Both the position numbers and the translations under genes were made by a program. The notes beneath the pieces were generated by a model that worked only from the letters and a program-made list of their open reading frames with translations, made no database searches and was not told the DNA's origin. A stretch of 64,000 bases of DNA from Pseudomonadota bacterium (lineage in GTDB: Bacteria; Pseudomonadota; Gammaproteobacteria; Steroidobacterales; Woeseiaceae), in NCBI GenBank assembly GCA_022563255.1, contig JADFNS010000001.1:1-64000 (forward strand). The letters run 5' to 3'. This document shows positions 37,426 to 45,439 of the stretch, piece by piece. The stretch's first letter is position 1, and each line of letters starts with the position of its first letter.

Positions 37426-38694
37426 ATGAGTCTGTTTACCAACGCTCGGCGGGTTATTGCCGGCGGCGTCAATTCACCCGTACGCGCTTTCGCAGGCGTA
37501 GGTGGCGAACCAATCTTCTTCAAGAGCGCTGCGGGCGCCTGGCTGAAAAGCGAGGACGGGCGCAGCTTCATTGACTATGTGGGTTCCTGGGGCCCAATGA
37601 TTCTGGGCCATGGACACCCGGCCGTCATTGCAGCTGTCGTCGAAACCGCGACACAGGGAATGAGTTTCGGCGCTCCGTGCGTTCTGGAAACCAGGATCGC
37701 GGAAAAGATTTGCGAACTCGTGCCATCGATCGAAAAGCTCCGCATGGTCTGTTCGGGCACTGAGGCCACGATGAGTGCCATTCGTCTTGCGCGTGGCCAC
37801 ACAGGTCGCGACATAATTGTGAAATTTGAAGGCTGCTATCACGGCCATTCAGACTCGTTGCTCATCAAAGCCGGTTCCGGCGCGTTGACGCTCGGCGTGC
37901 CGAGTTCTCCGGGCGTTCCCGCCAGCCTCGCCGAATACACGGTGTCACTCCCCTTCAATGACAGCGACGCCCTGACCACGGCCTTCGCGAAACTTGGCAA
38001 GCAAATCGCGTGCGTTATCGTCGAACCGATCGCTGGCAACATGAACATGATCCCGCCGGAGCCTGGCTTCCTTGAGACGCTGCGTGAGCTGTGCACGGCG
38101 TCGGAAACCCTGCTGATTTTTGACGAAGTCATGACCGGATTCCGCGTCGCGAAAGGCGGCGCCCAGTCGATTTTCGGCATTGCGCCAGATCTGACCACCT
38201 TGGGTAAAATTGTGGGTGGCGGCATGCCCGCAGCTGCGTTTGGCGGTCGCGCCGACATCATGGCAAGTATCGCGCCCGACGGTCCGGTCTACCAGGCTGG
38301 CACGCTATCCGGCAACCCGGTCGCCATGGCGGCAGGTCTCGCGACTCTGGAACAAATCGATGTCCCGGGTTTCTACGAGTCGTTGAGCACAAAAACGACG
38401 CAGTTGATTACAGGGCTGGCAAACGCCGCCGCCGATGCCGGCATCCCGATGGCGACCGAACACGAAGGTGGCATGTTCGGCTTTGTATTCACCAAAGAAA
38501 AATCTGTGCGCCGTTTTGAGCAGGTGGCAGCAGCCAACATCGAGCGCTTCAGAAAATTTTTCCACGCCATGTTAGCCGAAGGAGTGTATCTCGCGCCATC
38601 GGCCTTCGAAGTGGGATTCGTGTCGGCGGCGCATGGCGATGACGAGATCAATGCGACGATTGCCGCAGCAAAGAAGGTTTTCGCCACCTTGTAA
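37426..38694 (+). CDS. hemL: Glutamate-1-semialdehyde 2,1-aminomutase
   Basis: HemL converts glutamate-1-semialdehyde to 5-aminolevulinate for haem, sirohaem and B12. It is a class III aminotransferase with the PLP lysine at Lys261 ([13 protein letters not shown]), substrate loop [10 protein letters not shown] and [14 protein letters not shown]. It has 422 residues. AGGAGG lies at optimal distance from the ATG. Its product supplies tetrapyrroles to the bc1 haems and to the cobalamin needed by NrdJ in the same window. Confidence 0.97.
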   Translation: MSLFTNARRVIAGGVNSPVRAFAGVGGEPIFFKSAAGAWLKSEDGRSFIDYVGSWGPMILGHGHPAVIAAVVETATQGMSFGAPCVLETRIAEKICELVPSIEKLRMVCSGTEATMSAIRLARGHTGRDIIVKFEGCYHGHSDSLLIKAGSGALTLGVPSSPGVPASLAEYTVSLPFNDSDALTTAFAKLGKQIACVIVEPIAGNMNMIPPEPGFLETLRELCTASETLLIFDEVMTGFRVAKGGAQSIFGIAPDLTTLGKIVGGGMPAAAFGGRADIMASIAPDGPVYQAGTLSGNPVAMAAGLATLEQIDVPGFYESLSTKTTQLITGLANAAADAGIPMATEHEGGMFGFVFTKEKSVRRFEQVAAANIERFRKFFHAMLAEGVYLAPSAFEVGFVSAAHGDDEINATIAAAKKVFATL

Positions 38695-38722
38695 AAAGGT
38701 GCCAGGTTAGTTATGCCTTCCG

Positions 38723-38749
38723 ACCGTTCTTTCTCTTGAACGGTATTTT
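38723..38749 (+). terminator. Weak intrinsic-terminator-like hairpin after hemL
   Basis: ACCGTTC and GAACGGT pair over 7 bp around an 8-base pyrimidine loop, followed by ATTTTC. It lies 29 bp after the hemL stop, before a convergent gene. The stem is only moderately GC-rich and the T-run is short, so efficiency is doubtful. Confidence 0.35.
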
Positions 38750-38849
38750 CGCGGTCGTTGCGATCGCGATTTGGCTGCTCGCGTTGCACGGCGGCAGATA
38801 CTCTCCAGCTGCCCTAGCACTGCGTATTCACGGAAGTCTACTGGCCTTA

Positions 38850-39524
38850 TCAAATGCGCGCCCGGATCGATGAGCCAAACGCTTTTTCAGCCTGGATTAC
38901 TTCCGACGGAAACGCCAGTTGACTGACGTACTCCCGGCTGATGTGCTGAAATCCGCATGCCTCCAGTTGCGGAACAAGTAATACGCTCCGGCAGCCGCCG
39001 AGCAATGCCGGACTGATGCGATAGACACGGTCCCATAACCCGTTATACCAGCGCTCCCCGACTGTCATGTTGACCATTGCCAACCTGCCGCCAGGGCGCA
39101 ACACCCTCTTGAACTCCTCAAGTACGGTAAGAAAATCATGCCGCGGCAATAAATCGAACATGTAGTGATTGACGAGAACGTCGAAACTATTATCGGGAAA
39201 ATCCAGATCATAAGCGTCACCCACTCGGAGGCGATAATTTCTCGATCCCGATTTGGCGGCCTTTTTCTGGGCGCGAATCAGCATCGCCTCGGTAAGGTCT
39301 ATCCCCTCGTTCCGGCCCGCAGGATTGGTGGCCAAAATCCTCTCGAACGCCAAACCCGTTCCTACCGCCACCTCCAGCACATCCTCGCCGCTTTGGATGG
39401 CGGCCAATTCGAGACAACGATCCCTCGCTTTGCTTTCCGTCAACCAAGCCCAAAGATCATAGGACGGCGCAATCTTGCTATAAATATCTGCAATCCGGTC
39501 CTTCTCTATTCGTGCCTCTGGCAT
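38850..39524 (-). CDS. Class I SAM-dependent methyltransferase (UbiE-like)
   Basis: A methyltransferase of about 224 residues with motif I VLEVAVGTGLAFERIL, acidic motif II EGIDLTEAMLIRAQKK, motif III FDVLVNHYMFDLLP and a post-motif VLRPGGRLAMVNM. The overall pattern resembles UbiE/COQ5, but the substrate is not determined. The ATG at 39524 has GAAG upstream; a GTG at 39536 is an alternative. It follows the LON-domain gene within 20 bp and is probably in the same transcript. Confidence 0.85.
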   Translation of the reverse strand: MPEARIEKDRIADIYSKIAPSYDLWAWLTESKARDRCLELAAIQSGEDVLEVAVGTGLAFERILATNPAGRNEGIDLTEAMLIRAQKKAAKSGSRNYRLRVGDAYDLDFPDNSFDVLVNHYMFDLLPRHDFLTVLEEFKRVLRPGGRLAMVNMTVGERWYNGLWDRVYRISPALLGGCRSVLLVPQLEACGFQHISREYVSQLAFPSEVIQAEKAFGSSIRARI

Positions 39525-39540
39525 GTCGTTCTTCACGTGG

Positions 39541-40125
39541 CTAATGGGCGATCGGTCCCCGGACGCTGTCGAGTAACTTGTCGACCAGCTTTAAACGAGC
39601 TGCAGTATCGCTGCTTTCCAGGCTCCGTTGTTTTTGTGCCAGGTCGAGCGGCAGAATTTCCAGGAATCGGTAGCTAATCCAAACGGCATCATCGGGGCGA
39701 CGCTGCAACGACTCATACAGTCGCCCCAGATCGTCCAGGACGTTCGCGAGTATCGGCGACAACGCCTGGTATTGATCGGGCAAAGGAGATGGCTCCTCAT
39801 CTGGTATCAATTCGACCTCGCCAACATTGAGGCCGTCGTGCTGACGTTCGCTGGACAGCAGACGAAACCGCTGCCCGCCCGTCGCCGTGACACCCAGCAC
39901 GCCATCGCTGCCCTGGTACCAGTCCGATATCTTCGCCAGAGTACCCACGAGGTGCGTCGTTGCCATTTCCGCCTCACTGCCTTCGCGGATCAGCAAGACG
40001 CCAAACGAGGAATCGGTTTTCATGCACCGGCTTATCATGTCCAGGTAGCGCGACTCGAAAATCCGCAGAGGCAGTCGCCCCCCGGGAAACAGTACAACGT
40101 TTAGCGGAAAAATCGGTATTTGCAC
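39541..40125 (-). CDS. LON substrate-binding-domain protein (no protease domain)
   Basis: A stand-alone LON N-terminal domain of about 194 residues, like E. coli-independent YcaC/COG2802 proteins. It reads QIPIFPLNVVLFPGGRLPLR, then IFESRYLDMISRCM and FGVLLIREGSEAEMA. There is no AAA+ or Ser-Lys protease part, so it may bind peptides without degrading them. The GTG at 40125 gives the family's usual start (MQIPIFPL); the frame is open to a GTG at 40155. TATACT lies six bases before the 40125 GTG (see findings). It is downstream of mpl. Confidence 0.85.
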   Translation of the reverse strand: MQIPIFPLNVVLFPGGRLPLRIFESRYLDMISRCMKTDSSFGVLLIREGSEAEMATTHLVGTLAKISDWYQGSDGVLGVTATGGQRFRLLSSERQHDGLNVGEVELIPDEEPSPLPDQYQALSPILANVLDDLGRLYESLQRRPDDAVWISYRFLEILPLDLAQKQRSLESSDTAARLKLVDKLLDSVRGPIAH

Positions 40126-40145
40126 TCTACAAGTATAGTTGACCC

Positions 40146-40159
40146 GTGGGCGCACCCAC
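40146..40159 (-). other. Perfect inverted repeat between mpl and the LON-domain gene
   Basis: GTGGG and CCCAC pair around CGCA in the 66 bp between the mpl stop and the likely LON-gene start. No T-run follows on the minus strand. It may be an operator or a weak stop hairpin. Confidence 0.3.
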
Positions 40160-40191
40160 AGAACATAAATACCCCTTGAGCGATCACCAAA

Positions 40192-41562
40192 CTAACCGCC
40201 CCGCGTACGCTGCAGCAACGCCGTCAACGTTTGCCGGGCCGAGCCAAACCCGCCGTTGCTCATAAAGACGACCTGGTCACCACCCAAGACCTTCGTCGAC
40301 ATGTCGTTGACGAGTTGATCGTAGTCTTTATGCATGCTCAGTTTGCCGCCAAGGACTGCCAGTGCGGCGTCAAAGCCGTCGTCCATGTCGTCGGGACGAT
40401 ACACCCACACCAGGTCCGCTTCCTTGAGAGAATCGGCGAGCGCATCATTGTGCAAGCCAAGCTTCATCGTGCTCGAGCGTGGCTCCATCGCGACGATCAC
40501 TCGATGCCCGGGGTAGCGGTGTCGCATCGACGCGATGGTCTTCCTGATGGCTGTCGGGTGATGTGCGAAGTCGTCATAAATTGCGATGTTCGCGACGGTC
40601 GCAGTACGTTCCATGCGACGCTTCACACCCTCGAATCGAGACAGTGCATCGACAGCCTCCTCGAACGACACGCCGACAGCTACGGCTGCGGCCACTGCGG
40701 CGACGGCGTTCTCGAGATTGTGCATGCCGCCCATGCACAAGCGGGTCTCCGCTGCAGCACCTGATGGGCTCCGGATGCCGATGTGGCGCTCGATTTTATC
40801 GCCGAATCTGCCAATCCAGTCGGTATCGTCGCCGGTCCCGAAAGTCTGTATCGGCGTCCAGCAGCCCATGTCGATCAACTTGCGAAGATTTTCATCACGG
40901 CCGTTCGAAATGATGCACCCGTCGGCGGGCACCATGCGCAATAGCTGGTGGAACTGCCAGAGAATGGCGTCCATGTCCTTGTAGATATCGGCGTGATCGA
41001 ACTCGATATTGTTGAGCACCAGCGTGCGTGGCCGATAGTGAACAAATTTGGCGCGCTTGTCGAAAAATGCAGTGTCATATTCGTCCGCCTCCACTACAAA
41101 ATACTTCGACTCTCCGCATCGAGCAGACACGCCGAAATTCACCGGTATCCCACCGATCAGGAACCCCGGTGCATGGCCCGCGTCTTCGAGAATCCAGGCC
41201 AGCATGCTGGCCGTCGTCGTTTTGCCATGGGTGCCGGCAACCGCGATGACATGTCGATCGTGCAGTACGTTCTCCGCCAGCCACTGCGGACCCGACGTAT
41301 ATCGGCGAGAATCGTCGAGCATCGCCTCAACAACCTCAACGCCGCGGCTCATTACGTTGCCCACGACGACGCAATCCGGATTGATGTCAAGTTGCTCCGC
41401 ATCCACGCCCTCGTGAATCTCGATGCCGAGTTCTTTGAGCTGCGTGCTCATGGGTGGATACACGTTGCGATCACAGCCTGTGACTTCGTGGCCGGCCGCT
41501 CTGGCCAGCGCCGCAACGCCACCCATGAAGGTTCCGCAAATGCCCAGTATGTGCAGGTGCAT
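40192..41562 (-). CDS. mpl: UDP-N-acetylmuramate:L-Ala-gamma-D-Glu-meso-DAP ligase
   Basis: Mpl recycles the murein tripeptide by joining it to UDP-MurNAc. It is a Mur-ligase with N-terminal MHLHILGICGTFMGGVAALA, P-loop VAGTHGKTTTASMLAW, VVEADEYDTAFFDKRAKFVH and the C-terminal DDFAHHPTAIRKTI. CGTFMGG instead of the MurC-type GIGGxGMS separates it from MurC. It has 456 residues. It starts 6 bp after a membrane-protein gene and is likely co-transcribed with it. Confidence 0.95.
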   Translation of the reverse strand: MHLHILGICGTFMGGVAALARAAGHEVTGCDRNVYPPMSTQLKELGIEIHEGVDAEQLDINPDCVVVGNVMSRGVEVVEAMLDDSRRYTSGPQWLAENVLHDRHVIAVAGTHGKTTTASMLAWILEDAGHAPGFLIGGIPVNFGVSARCGESKYFVVEADEYDTAFFDKRAKFVHYRPRTLVLNNIEFDHADIYKDMDAILWQFHQLLRMVPADGCIISNGRDENLRKLIDMGCWTPIQTFGTGDDTDWIGRFGDKIERHIGIRSPSGAAAETRLCMGGMHNLENAVAAVAAAVAVGVSFEEAVDALSRFEGVKRRMERTATVANIAIYDDFAHHPTAIRKTIASMRHRYPGHRVIVAMEPRSSTMKLGLHNDALADSLKEADLVWVYRPDDMDDGFDAALAVLGGKLSMHKDYDQLVNDMSTKVLGGDQVVFMSNGGFGSARQTLTALLQRTRGG

Positions 41563-41568
41563 GACGCC

Positions 41569-42096
41569 CTAGGGAGCCAGCGTGTCAACTGGATTGATCG
41601 CAAGACCCAGTTGGATTTGTATCAGGAAAACTGCCGCGGCGATCAGCAAGCCGATAGTCCAGTGACGATTACTTGCCCGGGCAATAATGTGACCCTCTAC
41701 CGGCACGGACCAGAGCAGGATCAGGTAATTGATCAAAGCGGCAAGATTTTTACCGATGATCATCGTAAGAAACACGTGGCCCGCCGCAAAAGTGAATTGC
41801 AGCAACGCCCCACAACCCAGGATCGCGGTGATTGTTTGCAACAGTCGCGAACTGCGCCTGGACAACACGACGACTGCAGCATAAATCAGCAGCGCGATCA
41901 CGCCCGTGACAATGCTGACCAGGAAATCCGTCTGGTCCAGTCCATCGATCAGCGCCGTTATCATCGCGCCGGCGACAAGCCACGCGGCAACGGTAAATAC
42001 GAAAAGAACCGGCGAATGTGGAATCGCCTCCGGCCCTTTTCGCAGGCGGATAATGTCGAACAAGGTCACGATCAGAGTTATCACGTTGCAGATCAT
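41569..42096 (-). CDS. Integral membrane protein, function unknown
   Basis: A 175-residue protein with about five hydrophobic helices, e.g. SPVLFVFTVAAWLVAGAMIT, FLVSIVTGVIALLIYAAVVV, ITAILGCGALLQFTFAAGHV and TIGLLIAAAVFLIQIQLGLA. I do not recognise a named family. It sits 6 bp upstream of mpl and starts back to back with rnd. Co-transcription with mpl hints at an envelope role, but nothing in the sequence shows it. Confidence 0.65.
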   Translation of the reverse strand: MICNVITLIVTLFDIIRLRKGPEAIPHSPVLFVFTVAAWLVAGAMITALIDGLDQTDFLVSIVTGVIALLIYAAVVVLSRRSSRLLQTITAILGCGALLQFTFAAGHVFLTMIIGKNLAALINYLILLWSVPVEGHIIARASNRHWTIGLLIAAAVFLIQIQLGLAINPVDTLAP

Positions 42097-42138
42097 CGCA
42101 TGTTAATCTCTGATTCTGAATATCAAGTGCGCGCAACG

Positions 42139-43212
42139 ATGCCCGAATACCAATTCGTCGATCATCCCGACACCATTACGAAAAATCTGCACGGCCACGA
42201 CCAACTCGGCGTCGATACCGAGTTCATGCGTGAAAAGACCTACTTCGCACAACTTTGCCTGATACAGATATCAACGCCGGACGACAACTACTGTGTCGAT
42301 CCGCTGACTGAGAATGCTCAGGATCAATTCTGGGACGCCCTGTTGGCCGCCAGCTGGGTCGTTCATTCTGCGCGTCAGGACATTGAGGTCATCTTTCAAT
42401 TGACCAACACGATGCCACGCGAAATATTGGACACACAAATAGCGGCAGGATTGCTGGGCCTGCCGCCCCAAATCGGCTACGCCGCTCTCGTCAAGGAACT
42501 GTTTGACGCCGATATGGCCAAATCGCATACGCGAGCGGACTGGACCCGGCGACCGCTGCCGGATGCATTCTTGCAGTACGCGGCCGAAGATGTGGAGTAT
42601 CTGCTGCCGGCCGCCAAAATACTCGCGGAACGACTTGACAAGAAAAACCGCTTGGAGTGGGCGCAACAGGACTCCAGCTTGTTACTCGATCCGGCCCTGT
42701 ACGACATCAGCGGCGACCAGGCAATCGACAGACTCAAGGGCGCCAGAAATTTTCGTGGCCAGAAGCGAGCCGCGGCCGTCAAACTCGCCATGTGGCGTGA
42801 AGCCGAGGCGATCCGACGCAACCGGCCGAGGCAATGGATATTGCGCGACAATGTATTGCTGGACATCGCTTACAAGCTGCCTTCATCAAGCAAGCAGCTT
42901 TCGAATATCGAGGGAGTTGCGACGAAGTTCATCGACCGGGTGGGCGAACAACTGCTCAAAGCGGTCGCTGCTACCAACGACGATGACGGCAGCTACGAAC
43001 CGCCACGACCGCCAGATGAGGCACAAAAAGCGCTGTTAAAAGAAATGCAGTCACTGATCTCGGCGTGTGCGCAAGATCTGGATCTCGCGGCGGAAACCAT
43101 CGCTCCCAAGCGCGAGTTGTCCGCCATTATCAGATCGGATGACCGTGAAACTCGCGTATTTACAGGCTGGCGCCGGGAACTGATCGGCGCGCAACTTTTA
43201 AAACTCCTGTAA
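42139..43212 (+). CDS. rnd: Ribonuclease D
   Basis: RNase D trims the 3' ends of tRNAs and other small RNAs. The DEDD exonuclease motifs are GVDTEFMREKTYFAQ (Exo I), VHSARQDIEV (Exo II) and QYAAEDVEYLLPAA (Exo III). An HRDC domain follows at about 205-290 (GARNFRGQKRAAAVKLAMWR). The ATG at 42139 gives 357 residues; an ATG at 42100 would add 13. The frame is open further left only as antisense to mpl. Confidence 0.95.
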   Translation: MPEYQFVDHPDTITKNLHGHDQLGVDTEFMREKTYFAQLCLIQISTPDDNYCVDPLTENAQDQFWDALLAASWVVHSARQDIEVIFQLTNTMPREILDTQIAAGLLGLPPQIGYAALVKELFDADMAKSHTRADWTRRPLPDAFLQYAAEDVEYLLPAAKILAERLDKKNRLEWAQQDSSLLLDPALYDISGDQAIDRLKGARNFRGQKRAAAVKLAMWREAEAIRRNRPRQWILRDNVLLDIAYKLPSSSKQLSNIEGVATKFIDRVGEQLLKAVAATNDDDGSYEPPRPPDEAQKALLKEMQSLISACAQDLDLAAETIAPKRELSAIIRSDDRETRVFTGWRRELIGAQLLKLL

Positions 43213-43264
43213 CGTTTTTCGAGCTGGCCACGGCCGCTTCGCGCCGGGCGTCGGAACGCAATCC

Positions 43265-43906
43265 TTAAGACAATGCCGCTATCAGACTTTCGTAAACCTC
43301 AGCCACCGAGCCTTCGGCGTTTATCGTGATCAGCTTCTCTCGCTGCCTGTAGAATTCGATCAGCGGCTCCGTGTTTTCGCGGTACACCGCAAGGCGATTG
43401 CTGATCGTTTCCTCGTTGTCGTCAACTCGCTGGACCAATTCGCCGCCGGCACCGGTGCACTCGCCCAGCTCTTCGCGCGATGAGAAATACACGTTCAGGA
43501 GCTTACCGGTCATCGAACAGGTTCGGCGGCCCGTGAGACGCTTCATCAAAATCTCGAAATCGACGTCCAGCAATACTGCCGTATCCAGCGGAGTACCCAT
43601 CTGGTCCAGCAATTCCTCAAGGTCCAGGGCCTGCCGCGTCGTGCGTGGAAACCCGTCGAGAATAAAACCTTCCTGCGCGTCCGGCTCGCCCAGTCGCTCA
43701 CTGATAATGCCGAGCACAACGTCGTCCGGAACAAGATTGCCGGCGTCGATAAGAGGCTTGGCCTGGACGCCAAAACGTGTACCGGCAGCGGCAGCCGCGC
43801 GCAGCATGTCACCCGTCGACACCTGTGGGATGTTCTTGTCCGCCATCAGCTTCCTGGCTTGGGTTCCCTTGCCTGATCCGGGCGCGCCCAGCAATACAAT
43901 ACGCAT
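43265..43906 (-). CDS. adk: Adenylate kinase with half-lost zinc site in the LID
   Basis: Adk equilibrates AMP, ADP and ATP. P-loop GAPGSGKGTQ, AMP-binding STGDMLRAA and DGFPRTTRQA are intact in 213 residues. The long LID (about 122-160) has Cys130 and Cys150, but Thr133 and Ala153 stand where zinc-type enzymes have their other two cysteines, followed by GGELVQRVDDNEET as in zinc-type LIDs. The start MRIVLLGAPG at 43906 replaces an ATG-like start 12 codons upstream. It is divergent from the PPi-PFK gene. Confidence 0.96.
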   Translation of the reverse strand: MRIVLLGAPGSGKGTQARKLMADKNIPQVSTGDMLRAAAAAGTRFGVQAKPLIDAGNLVPDDVVLGIISERLGEPDAQEGFILDGFPRTTRQALDLEELLDQMGTPLDTAVLLDVDFEILMKRLTGRRTCSMTGKLLNVYFSSREELGECTGAGGELVQRVDDNEETISNRLAVYRENTEPLIEFYRQREKLITINAEGSVAEVYESLIAALS

Positions 43907-44046
43907 TTTGTCCGCTTCTCTACTATTTCGTTTGGTCGACAAATACCCGGCTGGTAACCGGGCGGGGTACGCTACCGAGAAAGGACATTAAGGTCAATGC
44001 GCGGTATCCTCACCCGCTTTCAGACGATGCTCCGGAGACTGTCGAT

Positions 44047-45309
44047 ATGCCTGCAATGAACGCCTTTTACGCCCAATCGGGCGGTGTTACGGCTGTCATC
44101 AACGTGACTGCCTGCGGCGTCATCGAGACCGCCCGCAAACATCCAGGCAAAATTGCCAACGTTTACGCGGGGCGCAACGGTATTATCGGCGCGCTGACTG
44201 AAGACATGATCGATACCAGCAAAGAAAGTGCGGCCACCATCGCCGCACTGATGCACACGCCTGGCGGCGCATTTGGTTCGGCACGTTACAAGCTAAGGAG
44301 CATTGCGGAAAACCGCGCTGAATATGAACGGCTGATCGAGATCTTCAGGGCGCATAACATCGGTTACTTCTTTTACAACGGTGGCAATGACTCCATGGAT
44401 ACGGTGCTCAAGGTGTCGCAGTTTTCGAAGCAGATGGGATATCCGGTGACCTGTCTCGGCATCCCGAAAACAGTCGACAACGATCTGCCCGTGACAGACA
44501 ACTGCCCAGGTTTTGGATCGGTCGCAAAATACATTGCCGTTTCGACCCAGGAAGCAGGATTGGATGTCCTGTCGATGGCGAAAACCTCAACCAAGGTTTT
44601 CATTCTCGAGGTTATGGGACGCCACGCTGGATGGATCGCTGCCGCTGGCGGACTGGCTGGTAAAAACCTGGGCGACGCGCCACACATCATCTTGTTCCCG
44701 GAAATACCCTTCAGGAAACGTGCGTTCCTGAAGCGCGTGCGCGAGTGCGTTACCCAATACGACTTCTGCGTCATCGTCGTCAGCGAAGGCGCACGTTTTG
44801 CCAATGGCAGGTTCCTCGCCGAAGCCGGCACTCGCGACGCGTTTGGACACTCCCAGTTAGGCGGTGTCGCGCCAGTCCTTGCTAACATGGTTCGCGAAAG
44901 CCTTGGCTACAAGTTTCACTTTGCGATCGCGGACTACCTGCAACGCTCCGCGCGCCATATCGCGTCCGACGTCGACGTCAAGCAAGCTTACGCTGTAGGC
45001 AAGGCCGCCGTGCAGTACGCTCTGCAGGGCAAAACCGCCGTCATGCCCATCATAAAAAGGCTCTCGGACAAACCTTATCGCTGGAAGATCGAGTGTGCCG
45101 CGCTCGAGCGCATCGCCAACAAGGAAAAGATGCTGCCACGGCGCTTCATCACGCAGGACGGCTTCGGCATCACTCAAGCGGCGCGCCGCTACCTGCAGCC
45201 ACTGATCATGGGGGAGAATTATCCGCCATATATCAATGGCTTACCGAAGATCGTCGCGCTCAAAAACAAGCCTGTCAAGCAGCGGATCGGCAGCAAATTT
45301 GTGATATGA
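44047..45309 (+). CDS. pfp: Pyrophosphate-dependent 6-phosphofructokinase
   Basis: The enzyme phosphorylates fructose-6-phosphate reversibly using PPi instead of ATP. The substrate loop is GIPKTVDNDLPVTDNCPGFG, and the phosphate-donor loop reads YNGGNDSMDT, where ATP enzymes have GGDGS. VMGRHAGWIAAAGGLA and VVSEGARF follow. It has 420 residues from the ATG at 44047; the frame is open further upstream but antisense to adk. The proton-pumping pyrophosphatase is the next gene, which links PPi use in glycolysis with PPi-driven energy storage. Confidence 0.93.
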   Translation: MPAMNAFYAQSGGVTAVINVTACGVIETARKHPGKIANVYAGRNGIIGALTEDMIDTSKESAATIAALMHTPGGAFGSARYKLRSIAENRAEYERLIEIFRAHNIGYFFYNGGNDSMDTVLKVSQFSKQMGYPVTCLGIPKTVDNDLPVTDNCPGFGSVAKYIAVSTQEAGLDVLSMAKTSTKVFILEVMGRHAGWIAAAGGLAGKNLGDAPHIILFPEIPFRKRAFLKRVRECVTQYDFCVIVVSEGARFANGRFLAEAGTRDAFGHSQLGGVAPVLANMVRESLGYKFHFAIADYLQRSARHIASDVDVKQAYAVGKAAVQYALQGKTAVMPIIKRLSDKPYRWKIECAALERIANKEKMLPRRFITQDGFGITQAARRYLQPLIMGENYPPYINGLPKIVALKNKPVKQRIGSKFVI

Positions 45310-45439
45310 TTCGCCGCCGTTGTGGGCTGTGGCTCGCAAAATAACAAAAACAGACTTTATCGAACGATGCCATGACGCCCGTCTACCGGCAGGCGGCGGC
45401 CTCGTTTAATCATTCGCAACACAGTCAGGAGACAGTCTG

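Noticed and set aside
38736-38873. Small TTG-start frame with one hydrophobic segment after hemL
   Set aside because: It has no ribosome site, overlaps the candidate terminator hairpin and the 3' end of the methyltransferase gene, and has no recognisable relative.
40948-42138. Long open frame on the plus strand joined in frame to rnd, making a 754-residue protein
   Set aside because: It is antisense to mpl and to the membrane protein gene, has no protein-family pattern, and RNase D similarity begins only at 42139.
43777-44046. Upstream extension of the PPi-PFK frame
   Set aside because: It lies antisense to adk and has no similarity to phosphofructokinases; the family N-terminus starts at 44047.
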